From Chinchilla lanigera (Eukaryota; Chordata; Mammalia; Rodentia; Chinchillidae): a stretch of DNA of 64,000 bases. A program made the position numbers and the translations under genes. The stretch is from the NCBI RefSeq assembly GCF_000276665.1, contig NW_004955475.1:5589986-5653985 (forward strand), given 5' to 3'. The stretch's first letter is position 1; each line of letters starts with the position of its first letter. Positions 13,040-25,484 of this stretch are shown piece by piece. The notes under the pieces are model-generated. The model saw only the letters and a list, made by a program, of their open reading frames with translations, was not told the DNA's origin and searched no databases.

Positions 13040-13330
13040 GACTGAATGTTGGCTCAACAAGGGGACATTTGTTCAGTCCTTAATGACAACATTTGTACAT
13101 ATGTTAACACCTCTCAACAGGTGAAAACCAGAACTCAGGTCATTTTACAAAATGTTAAATGGCTGCATGAACAAAGGACAATAAATTCTCTAACCTTCCA
13201 AGTATTTGAACAAATAAGGGGATGGTTTCCAAATATTACCACCTGGCTGCTTCCTTTTTTTAGGTTCATTATTAGCCACCCTCTTATTGTGCCTATTTGG
13301 ACTTTGTATCTTTAACTGTCTCTTTTATTT
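13040..13330 (+). pseudogene. ERV envelope transmembrane-subunit remnant
   Basis: An open stretch of 89 codons (13046-13315) carries the pattern of a retroviral TM ectodomain: LAQQGDIC, a second cysteine a few residues on followed by TYVNTS, then a heptad-like helix and a hydrophobic segment. One of the usual adjacent cysteines is missing. It lacks the surface subunit and the fusion peptide upstream, so it is a fragment. It is followed by a polypurine tract and an LTR in the expected order. Confidence 0.6.
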
Positions 13331-13554
13331 TAGCTCGGACAGAATTGAGGCCATCAAGCTACAGACGGTCTTACAGATGGAGCCTTAAATGACTACCTCT
13401 TTTACCTATAGACTTCAACTTTCTACCTGGGACCACTCAACAGACACCCTCAGAAAGGCCCTCCTAACATTCCCACTCTGAACCTGTTCAGCTAGCCAGA
13501 GTAGTTATTGTCCCTATTCCCAACAACAGTTGGAGGACCCACTGGGGGGACGAA

Positions 13555-14053
13555 TGTAGCAATAGGGGACCTCACAGCTAAGGAAAGAGCAGAAGTCAAC
13601 CCCTGGCAGAAAATTCAAGGAAAAACAAAAAACTGAATGCCTGCTAAAAGAGGAAATAGATAATTAGAGCTAAATTGGCTAGCAGAACAACAAACAGGGT
13701 CCAGCTAAATGAGGAAATGAGTGATCATCATAGCAACCAACAGGTAATCATGACACAGACAGCCTGGGGCCAATGAACAAAAGGGGCCTAGTGTTCAGTG
13801 AACAATGGCAGACCAATAATTAAAAAAGGGGAGAAAATGTGATTTTTTTTTTTTTTATAAAAAAGCACTACAGTAGGAGTGCTGCTTAACCTATGGACTC
13901 CCAGCTTTGGGACTCTCCACCCTGTGAGGGGCCCTTGCTCCACTTTCCTTGCAATAAACTCACTTTTGCTTTGCACAACCTTCATGACTTTGTTCTACTT
14001 CTATACTGGTTTGAGAATTGGACCAGAGAAAAGACCCCTAGAGTGATGTTACA
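13555..14053 (+). mobile_element. ERV 3' LTR
   Basis: Begins TGTAGCAATAGGGG just after a purine/G-rich tract (ACTGGGGGGACGAA) and ends GATGTTACA, giving TGTA...TACA ends. AATAAA lies at 13953. Length about 0.5 kb fits an ERV1 LTR, and it follows env-derived sequence. A T-run at 13842-13857 is a later expansion. Confidence 0.6.
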
Positions 14054-16000
14054 GGAACATTCAAGCATATCCTGGGAATTCATCACCTAGTCTTTCCTAG
14101 GCAGGCTTTCTTCTTCTTTCCACTATCCAGAGCCTTACTATGCTTGTTTATTGTTATGTCTAAGGTATTTTAGTTGCAAGTGGGTGGGGTGGACTTAAGA
14201 GAAAGGAGATTGCTCCATCCTGGAAACTATCTATATTATTTTCTAGGAATAGAAAGTGATTCCTTTATATTGTGACCATTGGTAGACATGAGGAATTGAA
14301 AGGAAAACTGAAAACCAGTTTAACAAAAATGCTCCATTTGGCAATTAACTCATAGAACTCTAGGGACGAAGGGGCTTTTAAGAGTCTAGTCTTACATCTT
14401 CCTTTTTTAATGGGGAAACCAAGGCTCAAAAAGATGACAGGACTCATTCTAAATCAAACAGTAACTCAGGCTAGAAAATAAAAACTAATTTATTCTTCCT
14501 CTTTCATCTGTGCTCCTTATTATCTTCAAAGGTAAAGATATTATTTTTTTAAAACTCATTTTTCTTACATTATAAGTGAGCAGAGGACACTTACATTTGT
14601 ACCAGACTTGATATGGAACAAGGAAGAACAAAGTATACAGTTTTGTTTTTAATGATGATGATGGTGACACATTCAGGGGGAAGGAATAAAAAAGAGCAAG
14701 ACTTATTTACTTTTCAATATCAGTTTAAGGAAGGTATTTGGTAACCATAAGCTAATTCATCAAAGTCAAATTTATCTGGGAGACTTTCAGCATTCCAGCT
14801 TTGGGTGTGGATTTAAGATTAAAAATATGTTCAGCTCAGAGTTCATTTTTGGTTCCATTTTGAAATTCTTTAGTAGAGTCTCAAGGAGGATGAACTTTAT
14901 GTTTTTAGTTAAAGATCCTATGTTATCAGAATTCAATAGACAGTTCTAGGTTACCAGAATTCAATAACATCCATAATTTTATAAAAAAATCTTTATGTTT
15001 TCTTAGAACAATTTTATGTCCATTATCTAACTACATTTTAAGAGATCCCAGAATGTGTGTCTGGTGGCCAGTGTTTGTTTTTTGTTATTTAACAAATGAG
15101 GACAGCAAAACTTTTGTTATTAAGTGGAAATTCTGAAGTCATAAAGAAAAGAAAAGAAAAACTTAATGCCAAATCCAGGACTAAATTCAGGCAACCTGAA
15201 TTTCTACTACAATATGATGTCACAGAATAGTGAAAATGAAGCAGAAATGCCTATAAATATACTTTCTAAGTTTTTCCTCAATCTGCAGAAGCAGCCTTCT
15301 GAATTGCTTTGGTTCATCCTGAGCAGCTGTTTCCATCCCTGTTGTTACGCTGTTAGGATACTAAATAAAGTATAATACATTTTACAAAAATATAAAGCTA
15401 TTCTATAAAGACGGAACTCCTTTCAAAAAAATTGCCATAAATAAATGCATATAGTTCTATAAAGTGTAGAAATTGCCACAAAATATTAAAAATCCATTGA
15501 AAGCTGCAAATTAAAAAGTTCAATAGAGTACAATTCATAGTAAATTGTAAGGTTTTGACAGATGTGATCTCAGCTGGGATTGTATTAAAGAGAATCAGTG
15601 ACAGACCCAGAGAGACCAAGGCAAAGAGACCAACAGAGATATAGAAAAGTACAGGCAAACACACAAAACCCAGGAGAAAAAAAAATGAAAGAACTGTGAG
15701 ATGGTAGAAAAATGACAGGGTGAGATAATAAGCAAGATTTAAGAAAACAAGGGTTAAGGAGAGAGAAAAGAAAGAAAAAATGGAAACAAAAGGAAAAGTG
15801 AGTAGAAACTGGTACAGGGAACTAGAGGGAGAAAGAAAAGAGTGATAAAAAAAGGTAGATACAGAAGAGACAAAAATTTGTAAGGAGGAGAACTACTTAC
15901 CCTTTTTTGAAAGTAAGAGACACTAAAATGTCATCTTCATCACGTGCGTGCCTGTAATCCTATCTCACTGGAAAGTACAGACAGAAGGCTGTCTCACAAA
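14054..16000. other. no gene recognised; possible MIR traces
   Basis: 14340-14470 resembles the conserved part of a MIR SINE (GGGGAAACCAAGGCTCAAAAAGATG). The rest is unassigned AT-rich sequence. Confidence 0.35.
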
Positions 16001-17639
16001 TTAAAAAAGAGATGGAGTTCAAGGTCAAAGATAGGGGAGAGGTGAGCAGCAGAAAAAGAACCTTTCTGAGATTTGGTGTTCAGACACTGGAATATAGCAG
16101 TGTGAAGAAGAGAAGAAGGGGGGAAGTGTGTTCCTGGGACCCAGGAAGGTTCTGGAGCTAGAACTGAAGCCAGAAGGGAAACAAAAGAGAGAAACTTCAA
16201 TGCAGGAGAAGGATGTGGCAGGTAGCACTTTCTCCCTGAACTCCAGGTTGTAGTATGGGAGGGAAGGCTCAAACCTGCAGATGCATGGCGACTACTGGCA
16301 ACTTCAGAGGCTCCACAGGGAAATGCAGAAGAGCAACAAGTAGTGGACATAGCAGACTGCAATGGTAGTGAGTTGTTCAAGTTCAGATGTCTTCCAGAAA
16401 AGGGTGATTGGCCAGTAGCCATTTTGAATAGGAGCCAACTGAGCTCAAAAGAGTTGTGGGCTGGCTCCATGTAGCAGTTCCCAGTGTCAGGATGAGGCTG
16501 CTGAGTTGAAGTTGGCAAGAGGTCAGAGAGCCAAGTTCAAGCCAGCAGCAGGCGTATAGAGTGATACAAGCTGAGCAAACCAGGTTTCAGCCTCACAGCC
16601 AGAAACAAGCCTGAAATTCAGTGGAAGTAAAGGTACACACTTGCTGGGTTTATACACTACTCCACCATAAAGCTACAGCTAGCTTGCTGGGATTAATCAA
16701 CTCAGATCTGGAATCTGCCCATGTTGTCTACTAGTGGCAGAAGAGCCATGCCTTGAAATGGACTTTTTTTCTTTTTTTCTTTTTTCTCTTTTCATGGTTT
16801 TGTTTTATTTTTCTCAATTGTTTTTTTTTTTTTTGTTTTCATATGATGTAAAAATGGTTTCTATTTTGTTGTTGCTGTTCTGTCCTGTTCTTTTTATTTC
16901 TTCATTTTCTCTTATCCTTCTGTCACCTTCACCAGTTTCCAAAAGTTTGTATAATCTTTCTTTATCCTCCAGGTTCTGATCTCTTTCCCTTCTTCTATGT
17001 CTGTATTTCTCCCTCATGTCCATTTAAATTTTCTCCCCTGAGGGTAAAATCACCAGAGTGTAGGTTTATTTACTGTGTATAATTTTTTGATTCATTTCAG
17101 ATTTTGTTATATAACCACAAATCTCGTTCATATGGTTAAAGATGGCAAAGTAATAGTTACCACAGTTTGTCATTTCCTAGGCTGCATTTGATGCTGTTGT
17201 TATTTCTGATTGTACTACTTTATCCAAGATGACATAATTGTTCTAATCAATTGTTCTTCCTGGTATATCAAGACTGAGATTGCCTAAGGGTCATAAACAA
17301 TACAATAGGCCAGTGCCCCAAAAACCCAGTGGCTGGGCCAAATAGGCAGCAACTTCTCATCCCCAATTAATAGAAGAGGTAGGATCTTGCAACAGCCTCA
17401 AAATGAAAAGTTCAGCTACATCTGAATGATATCTCAGAGAAGTAGTCATTTACTAAGAGTTACAAATACTAGCCACTCACCATAAGCAGTGTACAAGCAT
17501 CAATTTAAGAATTAAACTAAAAAAATAGAAAATGAGAAGACACTTAAATAAGGTGCAACCCCAGGCTTCCAGCTCAGCAAAGGAAAAACTAGGGCCACTG
17601 AAGTAGAACAATTTGATAGCCACCCACCTGAACTCTCTG

Positions 17640-18540
17640 AACTGGTAATAGTGGAAGTAACAAAGCTGATGAACAAGGCTCTAAAAAGATCAAATCAGAT
17701 ATAATTTCTCAAATAACTAAAGATATGGTGACCATAATGAAAGACATGTTTGGTGATTCTAGAGCAGATACAGATAAAAAATAGAGGAACTTAGAAAAAT
17801 GATTAAAACCATGAATTCCCAACATAGGAAATAAATGGAATCCACTAAACAGATTAAAACAGGTATCCATGAGATTAAATATTCCACTGAAAGTATACAC
17901 ACCAGAATGACCTAATGTGAGGACAGAATATCAGACATAGAAGGCAGGATTTTAGTTAGTGATCATGGGAAGAAAGATTTATTAAAAATAGCAAGGGAGC
18001 ATGAAAAATCAATCCAGCAACTGCTAGATGATGCAGAGAAAAATGAAACAAGAATAGCAACAGGAGATAGCACAAAGGACATGAAAACCAGCTCACAAAA
18101 GTAATGGCAGAAAAGTTCCCAAGCAAGGAAAAATATTGACATACACATAAGTGAGGCATATAAAACTCCAGTTAGCCATGACCAATATAACTCTACACAA
18201 CATATAATAGTCAACATTCCAGAAGTTCAATACAGGAACGGAATAGTAAAAGCTGTTAGAGAAAAGAAACAAATCACCTATAAAGAAAAGTTCATCAGAA
18301 TCACATCAGACTTCTACAAACAAGTCATCATGCCAAGCAGACCTTGGAATGAAGTATTTCAAGTCTAAAAGGAAACAACTTCCAACTTAGACTGATGCAT
18401 CCTACAAAATTATCTTTCATAATTGATGGATAAATATGATACTTCCATAACAAAGAATACCTGAAGAAATTCATGACCACCAAATAACTAAATGCACTAC
18501 AAAATGTTCTTAGGGACATTGTAGAAAGAGATAACAAGGT
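17640..18540 (+). pseudogene. L1 ORF1 remnant
   Basis: Lysine- and glutamate-rich coding remnants with coiled-coil-like character, ending about 100 bases before the ORF2 start. Stops throughout. In live L1s this protein is the RNA-binding trimer. Confidence 0.6.
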
Positions 18541-19366
18541 CTACAGTTTCGTGAACCCCAACAGACTGACTCCACCAGACAAGGCAAGCAATGAAATGGA
18601 GGTGAAAAACGGAACCACGAGCAGGAAAATAAATCAGTACATATCAGCTATAACCATCAATGTAAATGGTCTCAATTCAACAGTCAAAAGAAATAGGCTG
18701 TCAGAATGTATTGAGAAACAGGATGCAATACTATGCCGTAACAAGAAACACATTTAATTCAATATGAAATTCAGCAACTAAAAGTCCAAGGATGGAAAAT
18801 AATACTCCATGTGACAGGAACCTGGAAAAAAGCAGGGTAGCTCTCTTATTTTCAGAAAACATGGATTTCAAGCCAAAACTGATTAAGAGAGACAAAGGAG
18901 GCCATGACATCCTTGTAAAGGGAACAATCTAAGTGGGAGCCAAAAATCATAAATATATATGCATCAAATAGCAGTGGACCCAATTATATAAACAAATATT
19001 AATAGACAAGAAAAGTCAAATAAGCACCAACACAATTGTAATGGGGGACATCAATACCCCATTGTCACAAATAGACAGATCAAGTAGACAAAAATTTACA
19101 AACAAATATCAAGGCTGAACCAAGCCTGTGAACAAATGAATTTAGTACATGGATACAGTGTCCCACTCCACAATATCAGAGTACACATTCTTCCTGCTGC
19201 ACATGGACCATTCTCCAAAACAGATCACATATTATCTCTTAGGACATGTTTAAGTAAATGCAAAGGAATTGAAATTATACCATGCATATTGTCAGATCAC
19301 AGTGCAATGACATCGGAAATTAATGGAAAAGAAACCAAAAGACCTTCAATAAACACATGGAAGTTT

Positions 19367-19486
19367 ATTTTATTTTATTTTATTTTTTGGTTTGGTTTTG
19401 GTTTTTCTCCAGTACCGGGAACTGAACTCACAACCTTGCGCTTGCCAGGCAGGCGCTTTTGCCGCTGAGCTAAATCCCCAGCCCCC
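19367..19486 (-). mobile_element. ID-type SINE
   Basis: Antisense, with GGTACCGGGAACTGAACTC-type complement and T-rich tail. Perfect duplication ACATGGAAGTTTA at 19354-19366 and 19487-19499. Confidence 0.95.
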
Positions 19487-19724
19487 ACATGGAAGTTTAA
19501 AAACACCCTCGTGAACAACAAATGGGTCACAAATGAAATTAAAGAAGAAATGAGACATTTTCTCCAAGTAAAGATAATGACAGTACAACATACTGGAAAT
19601 TATGTAAGACAATAAAAGCAGTCTTATGTGGGAAATTTATAACAGTGAATTCCCATGTCAGAAAAATAGAATGGACTCACATAATATTGAACATTAAGCA
19701 TCCAGAAAAAGAATAGCTAGTCAA

Positions 19725-19810
19725 GGGCCAGAGATATAGCTCAGTGGCATAAGCGCCTGCCTGGCAAGTGCAAGGTCCTGAGTTCGATACCCGGTACCAA
19801 AAAAAAAAAA
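19725..19810 (+). mobile_element. ID-type SINE
   Basis: GGGCCAGAGATATAGCTCAG head, CCCGGTACC end, A-tail. Flanks GAATAGCTAGTCAA / GAACAGCTAGTCAA. Confidence 0.93.
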
Positions 19811-20960
19811 GAACAGCTAGTCAAACAAAAAGTTCATAATAGGGAGTATGTCATAAAGAACAGAGTGGAAATTAATACAATGGAGATTAAGAAAATAATG
19901 TAAAGACTCAATGAATGGAACAGTTGGTCCTTTGAAAGGTTAAGTAAAATTGACAAATCTTAGCCAACCTTATTAGAAAAAGTAAAGACTTGAACCCACA
20001 CAATTAGAAATGAAAAGCATAAAATCACAAGAGATCCTGCAGAAATCCACCAGGTCATTAGTACCTGCTCTGAGAACCTGTATTCTAATAAGATGGAAAA
20101 TACAGAAGAAATGGACAGATTTCTAGATACATGTGAATTACAAAAGGTGAATCAAGAAGAGACCAAAATTCTAAACAATCAATATCAATCAATGATTTTG
20201 AAGATGTACTTAAAAAGCTACAAACAAAGAAAAACCGAGACTCTGATGGACACACTGCTGAGTTCTACAAGAAATTGAGAAGACACTTAATGCTGCTACC
20301 TCACCAACTCTTTAATGAAATTAAAAGGGAAGCAATATTCCTAAAGTAATTGTTGGAAGCAAGTATTACCTGATACCAAAATCAGAGAAGGATCCAATTC
20401 AGAAAAGAGAACTATAGGCCAATCTCCCTAATGAACATAGACACAAAAATGGTCAATAAGATCCTGGCAAGAGAATGCAGCAAATAATCAAGGACATTTC
20501 ACACTATGATCAAGTAGGATTCATCCCAAGGAAGCAGGATGATTCAATATACACAAATAAATACATATAATAAATATATTAACAGAACCAAGGTAAAAAA
20601 TATATCATCATTTCAATAGATCTGAAAAAGTGACAAATCCAGTTAACCCTACAGAAAATTAGAATAGTTGTTTTAAATCTCAATCTGATAAAAACTATCT
20701 ATAACAAACCAACAGCCAAAATGATACTAATTGGACAAAAACTGAAAGCTTTCACTTTAACATCAGAAACAAGGCAAGGATGGCAACTATCACCACTCAT
20801 TCAATATAGTTCTGGAACATTAGCCAGAGTAATTAGGTAAGAGAAAGAAATAAGAGTAACAGGGATAGGAAAGTAAAAAGTTAAACTATCATTATTTGCG
20901 GATGACATGATACTTTACATAGAAGAACTCAAAATATCTACCAAAAAACTTGTAGATTTA

Positions 20961-21102
20961 CTTTTTTATTTTAAAGAGAAAAAAAGACACGCAAAATTTC
21001 AAAACAAGATATTAGAATAGTAACAATAATTAATATATTGCATAATGTTATCTTCAAAGTAGTTACTCAGAGTATAAGATATAGGCATGAAATTTAAGAT
21101 CT
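20961..21102 (-). mobile_element. short L1 3'-end fragment inside the L1
   Basis: T-rich start then sequence parallel to 50796 onward, opposite in orientation to the host L1. TAGATTTA occurs on both sides (about 20953 and 21104), after which host ORF2 sequence resumes. Confidence 0.6.
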
Positions 21103-22313
21103 CTAGATTTAATAACCAAATTCTGTACCAAAGCTAGATACAAAGTCAGTACTTAAAAGTCAGTAGCATACCTGTATACAAATAACAAAGTACTGAGAGA
21201 GAAATTCGGGAAACAAGACCTTTCACAGAATTATAAAAGAAAATGTGAAATTTAGGAATCAACCTAACAAAGGAAGTAAAAGATCTATACATTGAAAACT
21301 ATAGTATTCTGAAAAAGGAGTTGAAAGAAGATATCAGAAATTTGAAAGATATTCCTTGCTTTTGTGTAGGAAGAACCAATATAGTGAACATGGCCATATT
21401 TCCAAAACTGTTATACAGATTTAATGCAGTCATGATCAACATTCCAATAGCATACTTCACCTAATCGGAGAAAGTAATCCTAAAATTCATTTGGAACAAA
21501 AAGAGACCTAGAATAACAAATGCAATTTTGAGCAACAAAGATAAGTCAGGAGGCATCACAATCCATGTCTTGCAAAGCTACTGTGATGAAAACAGCATAA
21601 AACTGATCAAAAATGACCAAAGATTCAATGGAACAGATCAGAAGATTCACAAACAACTCCAAACATACTCAGCCAACTTTTCTTTGACAAAGGAACCAAG
21701 CACCTTTGCTGGAAGAAAGACAGCCTTTTAAACAAATGGTGCTGAAAAGCTGGCTTTCCCGATACTTAATATTAAAACTAAACCCATATATTCTACCATG
21801 AACCAAAATAAAATAAAAACAGATCAAAGACCTAAATATTAAAACAGAAATGCTAAATAAGCTGGAAGATAGACTAGGTAGAACTCTTGAAGATACTGGT
21901 ATAGGCAAAGGCTTTATGAACAAAACCTTGATCGAACAGGAACTATCACAAAGAATCAACAACTGAGATCTCATTGCATTAAAAAGATTTTGCTTAGCAA
22001 AGTAAACTGGCAACCAATTGAAGAGACAAACTACAGAGCAGGAAAAAATTCTTGCCAGGTGTACTTGATGCAATGGGATAAAATCTAGAATATATAAAGA
22101 ACTCCAAAAATCAGAGTCCCCAAACTTAAAGACCTAATCCAAAAATGGGTATCTGACATGAATAGACATTTCCCAGAGGAAGAAGTAGAAATGATAAATA
22201 AATGTATGTAAAAACATTCAATACTGCTTGTCATTTAAAAGATGAAAATGAAAACAATGCTGAGATTCCATCTCACCCTGAAAGAATGCCTAATATCAAG
22301 AAATTGACCAGTA

Positions 22314-22397
22314 GGGGCTGGGAATTTAGCTCAGCGGCAAAGCTCCTGCCTGGCAAGCGCAAGGTCATGAGTTCGGTTCCCGGTACTGGAGAAAAAC

Positions 22398-22456
<59 letters not shown>

Positions 22457-22477
22457 AAAAAAACAAACAAACAAAAA
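22314..22477 (+). mobile_element. ID-type SINE with a very long A-tail
   Basis: Body ends CCCGGTACTGG. It is followed by 56 uninterrupted A (22399-22454) and an AAAC-rich remainder. Perfect 16-base duplication AAGAAATTGACCAGTA at 22298-22313 and 22478-22493. Confidence 0.95.
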
Positions 22478-22728
22478 AAGAAATTGACCAGTAACAAATG
22501 TTGGCAAGGCTTGGGGAAAAAGGAACCCTTCTCTACTGTTGGTGGGACTGTAGATTGATGCAAGCACTGTGTAAATCAGTATGGAGATGCCTCGATAAAC
22601 TGAACTGGAGGTTCCATTTTTCCCCTTCTTGATATCCTCCCAAAAGAATTAAAAGCATCATACCACAGTGATATATGCAGCCCCATGTTTATGGTGGCAC
22701 AGTTTGTAATAGTCAAATCTTGGAAACA

Positions 22729-22838
22729 GATTTAATGCAATCCTGATCAACATTCCAATAGTATACCTCACCTAATCAGAGAAAACAATCCTAAAATTCA
22801 TTTGGAACCAGAAGAGACCTAGAATAGCAAAAGCTATT
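22729..22838 (+). mobile_element. second small L1 ORF2 segment
   Basis: Repeats, with about 10 percent change, the ORF2 stretch at 21418-21527 (GATTTAATGCA, GATCAACATTCCAATAG, AAAATTCATTTGGAAC). It sits directly after the L1 3' part and so is out of order. Confidence 0.75.
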
Positions 22839-23640
22839 AGATAACATTAATCATAGGGATGAAAAATATATCTTTAAATTAATAATTGTTAGTTATCACT
22901 TTAAAATTCCCAAAGCACTCCAAACACATTATCTCATAGGAATGATTTGCCTCATTTGCTCAGAATTTATAATATTTTCCTTTCATTATTTCCTAGTAAA
23001 ATGTTCTGAAATGAAAAGTGATTTTACAGGGGTCTTGTAAAAAACTACCATAAAAGTAAAAATTATGGTTACATGTATTTAGATATTTTGTCATTGTTTT
23101 TCTTTCACTTTTCCTAAACAAATACTCTGTTTAGAACTCTATGTATGATGGGAAACTGGATTCTGTATTTCACAGTGATGACTCTTCCTAATTCAGACTC
23201 TACAGAAAATCCCATCTATTGATTGAACATGTCACATAATACTCACTCTTACTTCTGGAAAATTTTACCCTATTGATCAAAAACCAAAAATTTATTCAGT
23301 AAAAGACTCATTCAATAAAAACACTTATTGCTTAAGAAAATGAAACACTGTCTTTGGTGTCACAGAATCACGCCTTTTGCTGGGATGGCCATTTTAATTT
23401 ACAGATTAATTAGCCCATTAGATTTTAATAGATCTATTTTATGCCTTTTATAGCATGTAATCACATTATTATTCCTTAATTCATCCATGCAAAAGGTATA
23501 TATTATCAGGAAAACATAGCTTAAGAGATCTCAGTAACAAACCCAGTAAATCTTCATATTTTCATTCACATTGCCCTCGGAAATCAGACTTCAGTGTGCC
23601 TTCAATGACCACTGCTGTGTTTTCTGTCAAAGGAAGGAAA
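22839..23640. other. no gene recognised
   Basis: AT-rich intergenic sequence with no identified feature. Confidence 0.35.
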
Positions 23641-23655
23641 GAAAACCTGCTGTCT

Positions 23656-23800
23656 GGGTTGGGCATGGTGGTGCACGCTTGTGATCCCAGCACTCAGGAA
23701 GCTGAGGCAGGAGGATCATTAGGAGTTTCAGAGCAACCTGGGCTACTAAGTGAGTTCAAGGCCAACCTGAACTGCGAAGTGAGACCCTGTTTAAAAAAAA
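23656..23800 (+). mobile_element. B1-type SINE
   Basis: GGGCATGGTGGTGCACGC start, GAGGCAGGAGGATCAT, duplicated central unit, GTGAGACCCTGTTT and A-rich tail. Confidence 0.93.
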
Positions 23801-23827
23801 AGAAAAGAAAGAAAGAAAACCTGCAGT

Positions 23828-24225
23828 CTTGTTACTTTCTCATTGTACCCATGCCCACGAGTTAAAGATGGAAAGGTTTATTTTAGCTCACAGTTTGTAG
23901 AGATTTTAGTCCATACTTGGCTGGCTGGAAGGCAAAGAGGCATGACAGAGGAGAAGCAGCTTATGGCATGACACAAAGGGGGCAGGAAGTGGTCCTGCTG
24001 TTTTCCACTTTGTATTGTATCCAGCCTACTTTTTGGTGCCACTTTCACCCAAGGTGGGTCTTCCCTCTTCAGGAAGTCCATCAACCACACCTAGAACTAT
24101 GTTAAACCAATCAGCAGATGAATCCAATATCACACACCCATGATCCAGTCATATTCTAAAAGCCCTACCTATGAGCACATGAGATTTTTTAGAGAACATC
24201 TTGATATATGCCATAATACCTGCTA
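23828..24225 (+). repeat. interspersed repeat, family A copy 2
   Basis: Collinear with 10932-11370 (GTTACTTTCTCATTG, GGAAAGGTTTA, ACACCTAGAACTATG, AATATCACACACCC, CCCTACCTATG). Confidence 0.6.
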
Positions 24226-24392
24226 TGTGAGTCCTATGGCTCAGTCCCGGTGAGTAGGGGAGATGATAAACAGCTCAGCTAGGCTACCCTCACACCAAAG
24301 ACAAAATTTCCACCACGAATTATTAGAAAGTGGTATGAAACTTCATTGGACTAGATGCTACTCTGTTTAATACTAAAAATGTTCTAGACGGC

Positions 24393-24480
24393 TTGGGGTA
24401 TAGCTCAATGGTGGAAAATTTGTCTTGCATGTGCAAGGTCCTGAGTTACACACACAGAACCACAAACATAAATAAATATG
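24393..24480 (+). mobile_element. old ID-type SINE
   Basis: GCTTGGGGTATAGCTCAATGGTGG and GTGCAAGGTCCTGAGTT mark a diverged ID copy with AAATAAATA tail. Confidence 0.7.
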
Positions 24481-24600
24481 CTCTGGGAAGCCTGTCAGTG
24501 GTGTGTGTGCTGTACAGTTCCAGCTATTTGGGAAACTGAGGCAGGATTCAAGACCAATCTGGCCAACATAGTGAAACCCTGTCTCAAAATAAAATTGCTT
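24481..24600 (+). mobile_element. diverged B1-type SINE
   Basis: AACTGAGGCAGGATTCAAGACC and GTGAAACCCTGTCTCAAAATAAA resemble the 3' part of a B1 element. Confidence 0.65.
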
Positions 24601-24835
24601 AAAGAAATTGGACAAGGAGTAATTGATGAAAATTCACATCAGAGAAGACGTTCCAGACAAAGTTGGCTGGTTTTTTTGGGAAGGAAGAGAAGAATGTGGA
24701 TTAGTAAAACTTTAGGGGAAAAACATTTCAAGTGGTATAAGGATAGTGGGGGAAACATGTTTATAGCAATAAACTAGCCTGTAAGAGTATAAATTAATGT
24801 TGCCTTTGCAACAATAATTTTCCTCCTAACACTTG

Positions 24836-24874
24836 TGTGTGAGTGTGTGTGTATGTATGTGCGTGTGTGTGTAT
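24836..24874. repeat. TG microsatellite
   Basis: Imperfect TG repeat (GTGTGTGAGTGTGTGTGTATG...). Confidence 0.85.
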
Positions 24875-25084
24875 TTTGCTGGTGAAAGAGAAGTGTTTGA
24901 CCATTGAAGTACACTCCCAACCTTACATTACTTTTATATTTGATCATTGCCTGAGGAAGAAAATATCCTAAAATTTTTCTTATAAAACAAGTTAATCATA
25001 GAATCAAGAATGATGGCTTCCTTTGATTAAAACATAGCAGTCAGAGTTATTAATAAAAATTACATAGATTTTGCAGGTGTTAGG

Positions 25085-25290
25085 TAACATTTATTAAGTT
25101 TTCATGTGCTACAACATACTCTAGGCACCCACCAAGTAGTTTTACATATAGTCTTTACAATCATCTGAGCTAGATATTGCTCTTATCTTCACTTTATAAA
25201 TGAGGAGACTGAAGCATAATGAAATTTGAGTAACTTGCCTGAAGTCCACATCCAGGAAGTGGCAAAAAACTGAAGTGGAATTGAAAGATT
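25085..25290 (+). mobile_element. MIR SINE
   Basis: AACATTTATTAAG, TTTATAAATGAGGAGACTGAAGC and AAGTCCACATCCAGGAAGTGG match the MIR core and its 3' part. Confidence 0.6.
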
Positions 25291-25484
25291 TCATTGGTGG
25301 TTGATTGTCTCTGGAGTCCTAAAGTTTAATCACATCATAGGCCTGACTAGGAGTAAACAGGAAGAGTATTTGTCTTTTGAGGGCTGGAATCCAATTATTA
25401 GGCCACAGGATGAGCAAAATCCCTGTGAGAAGTGTCTACCACTCCAGCTTCCCTTATTATGGCTTTTATTTTGGGATGGTCTGA

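Larger units (their letters stand above)
16240..22728 (+). mobile_element. L1 element, near full length but broken
   Basis: Order is 5'UTR-like sequence (to about 17500, including the pyrimidine-rich block 16760-17000), a disrupted ORF1 and a disrupted ORF2, on the plus strand. The 5' boundary is uncertain. It has been invaded by SINEs at 19367-19486, 19725-19810 and 22314-22477 and an L1 3' fragment near 20961-21102. No intact frame survives, so it is immobile. Confidence 0.8.
18630..22728 (+). pseudogene. L1 ORF2 remnant (endonuclease and reverse transcriptase)
   Basis: The endonuclease start is recognisable (ITINVNGLNSTVKRNRLSE, 18652-18710). Nuclease-domain text such as FSKTDHIL is at about 19217. 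The reverse transcriptase active-site motif FADDM is intact at 20895-20909. Many stops and insertions elsewhere make it non-functional. Confidence 0.85.

Noticed and set aside
15994..16518. A 174-codon minus-strand frame
   Set aside because: It lies antisense in or just before the L1 5'UTR, has no recognisable domain and no splice or promoter context.
19725..19800. tRNA gene, from A- and B-box-like sequence
   Set aside because: All such matches in the window have a CCGGTACC-type end, an A-rich tail and target-site duplications, so they are ID SINEs.
22202..22567. Poly-lysine and poly-phenylalanine frames
   Set aside because: Translation of the long A-tail of an ID SINE and its complement.
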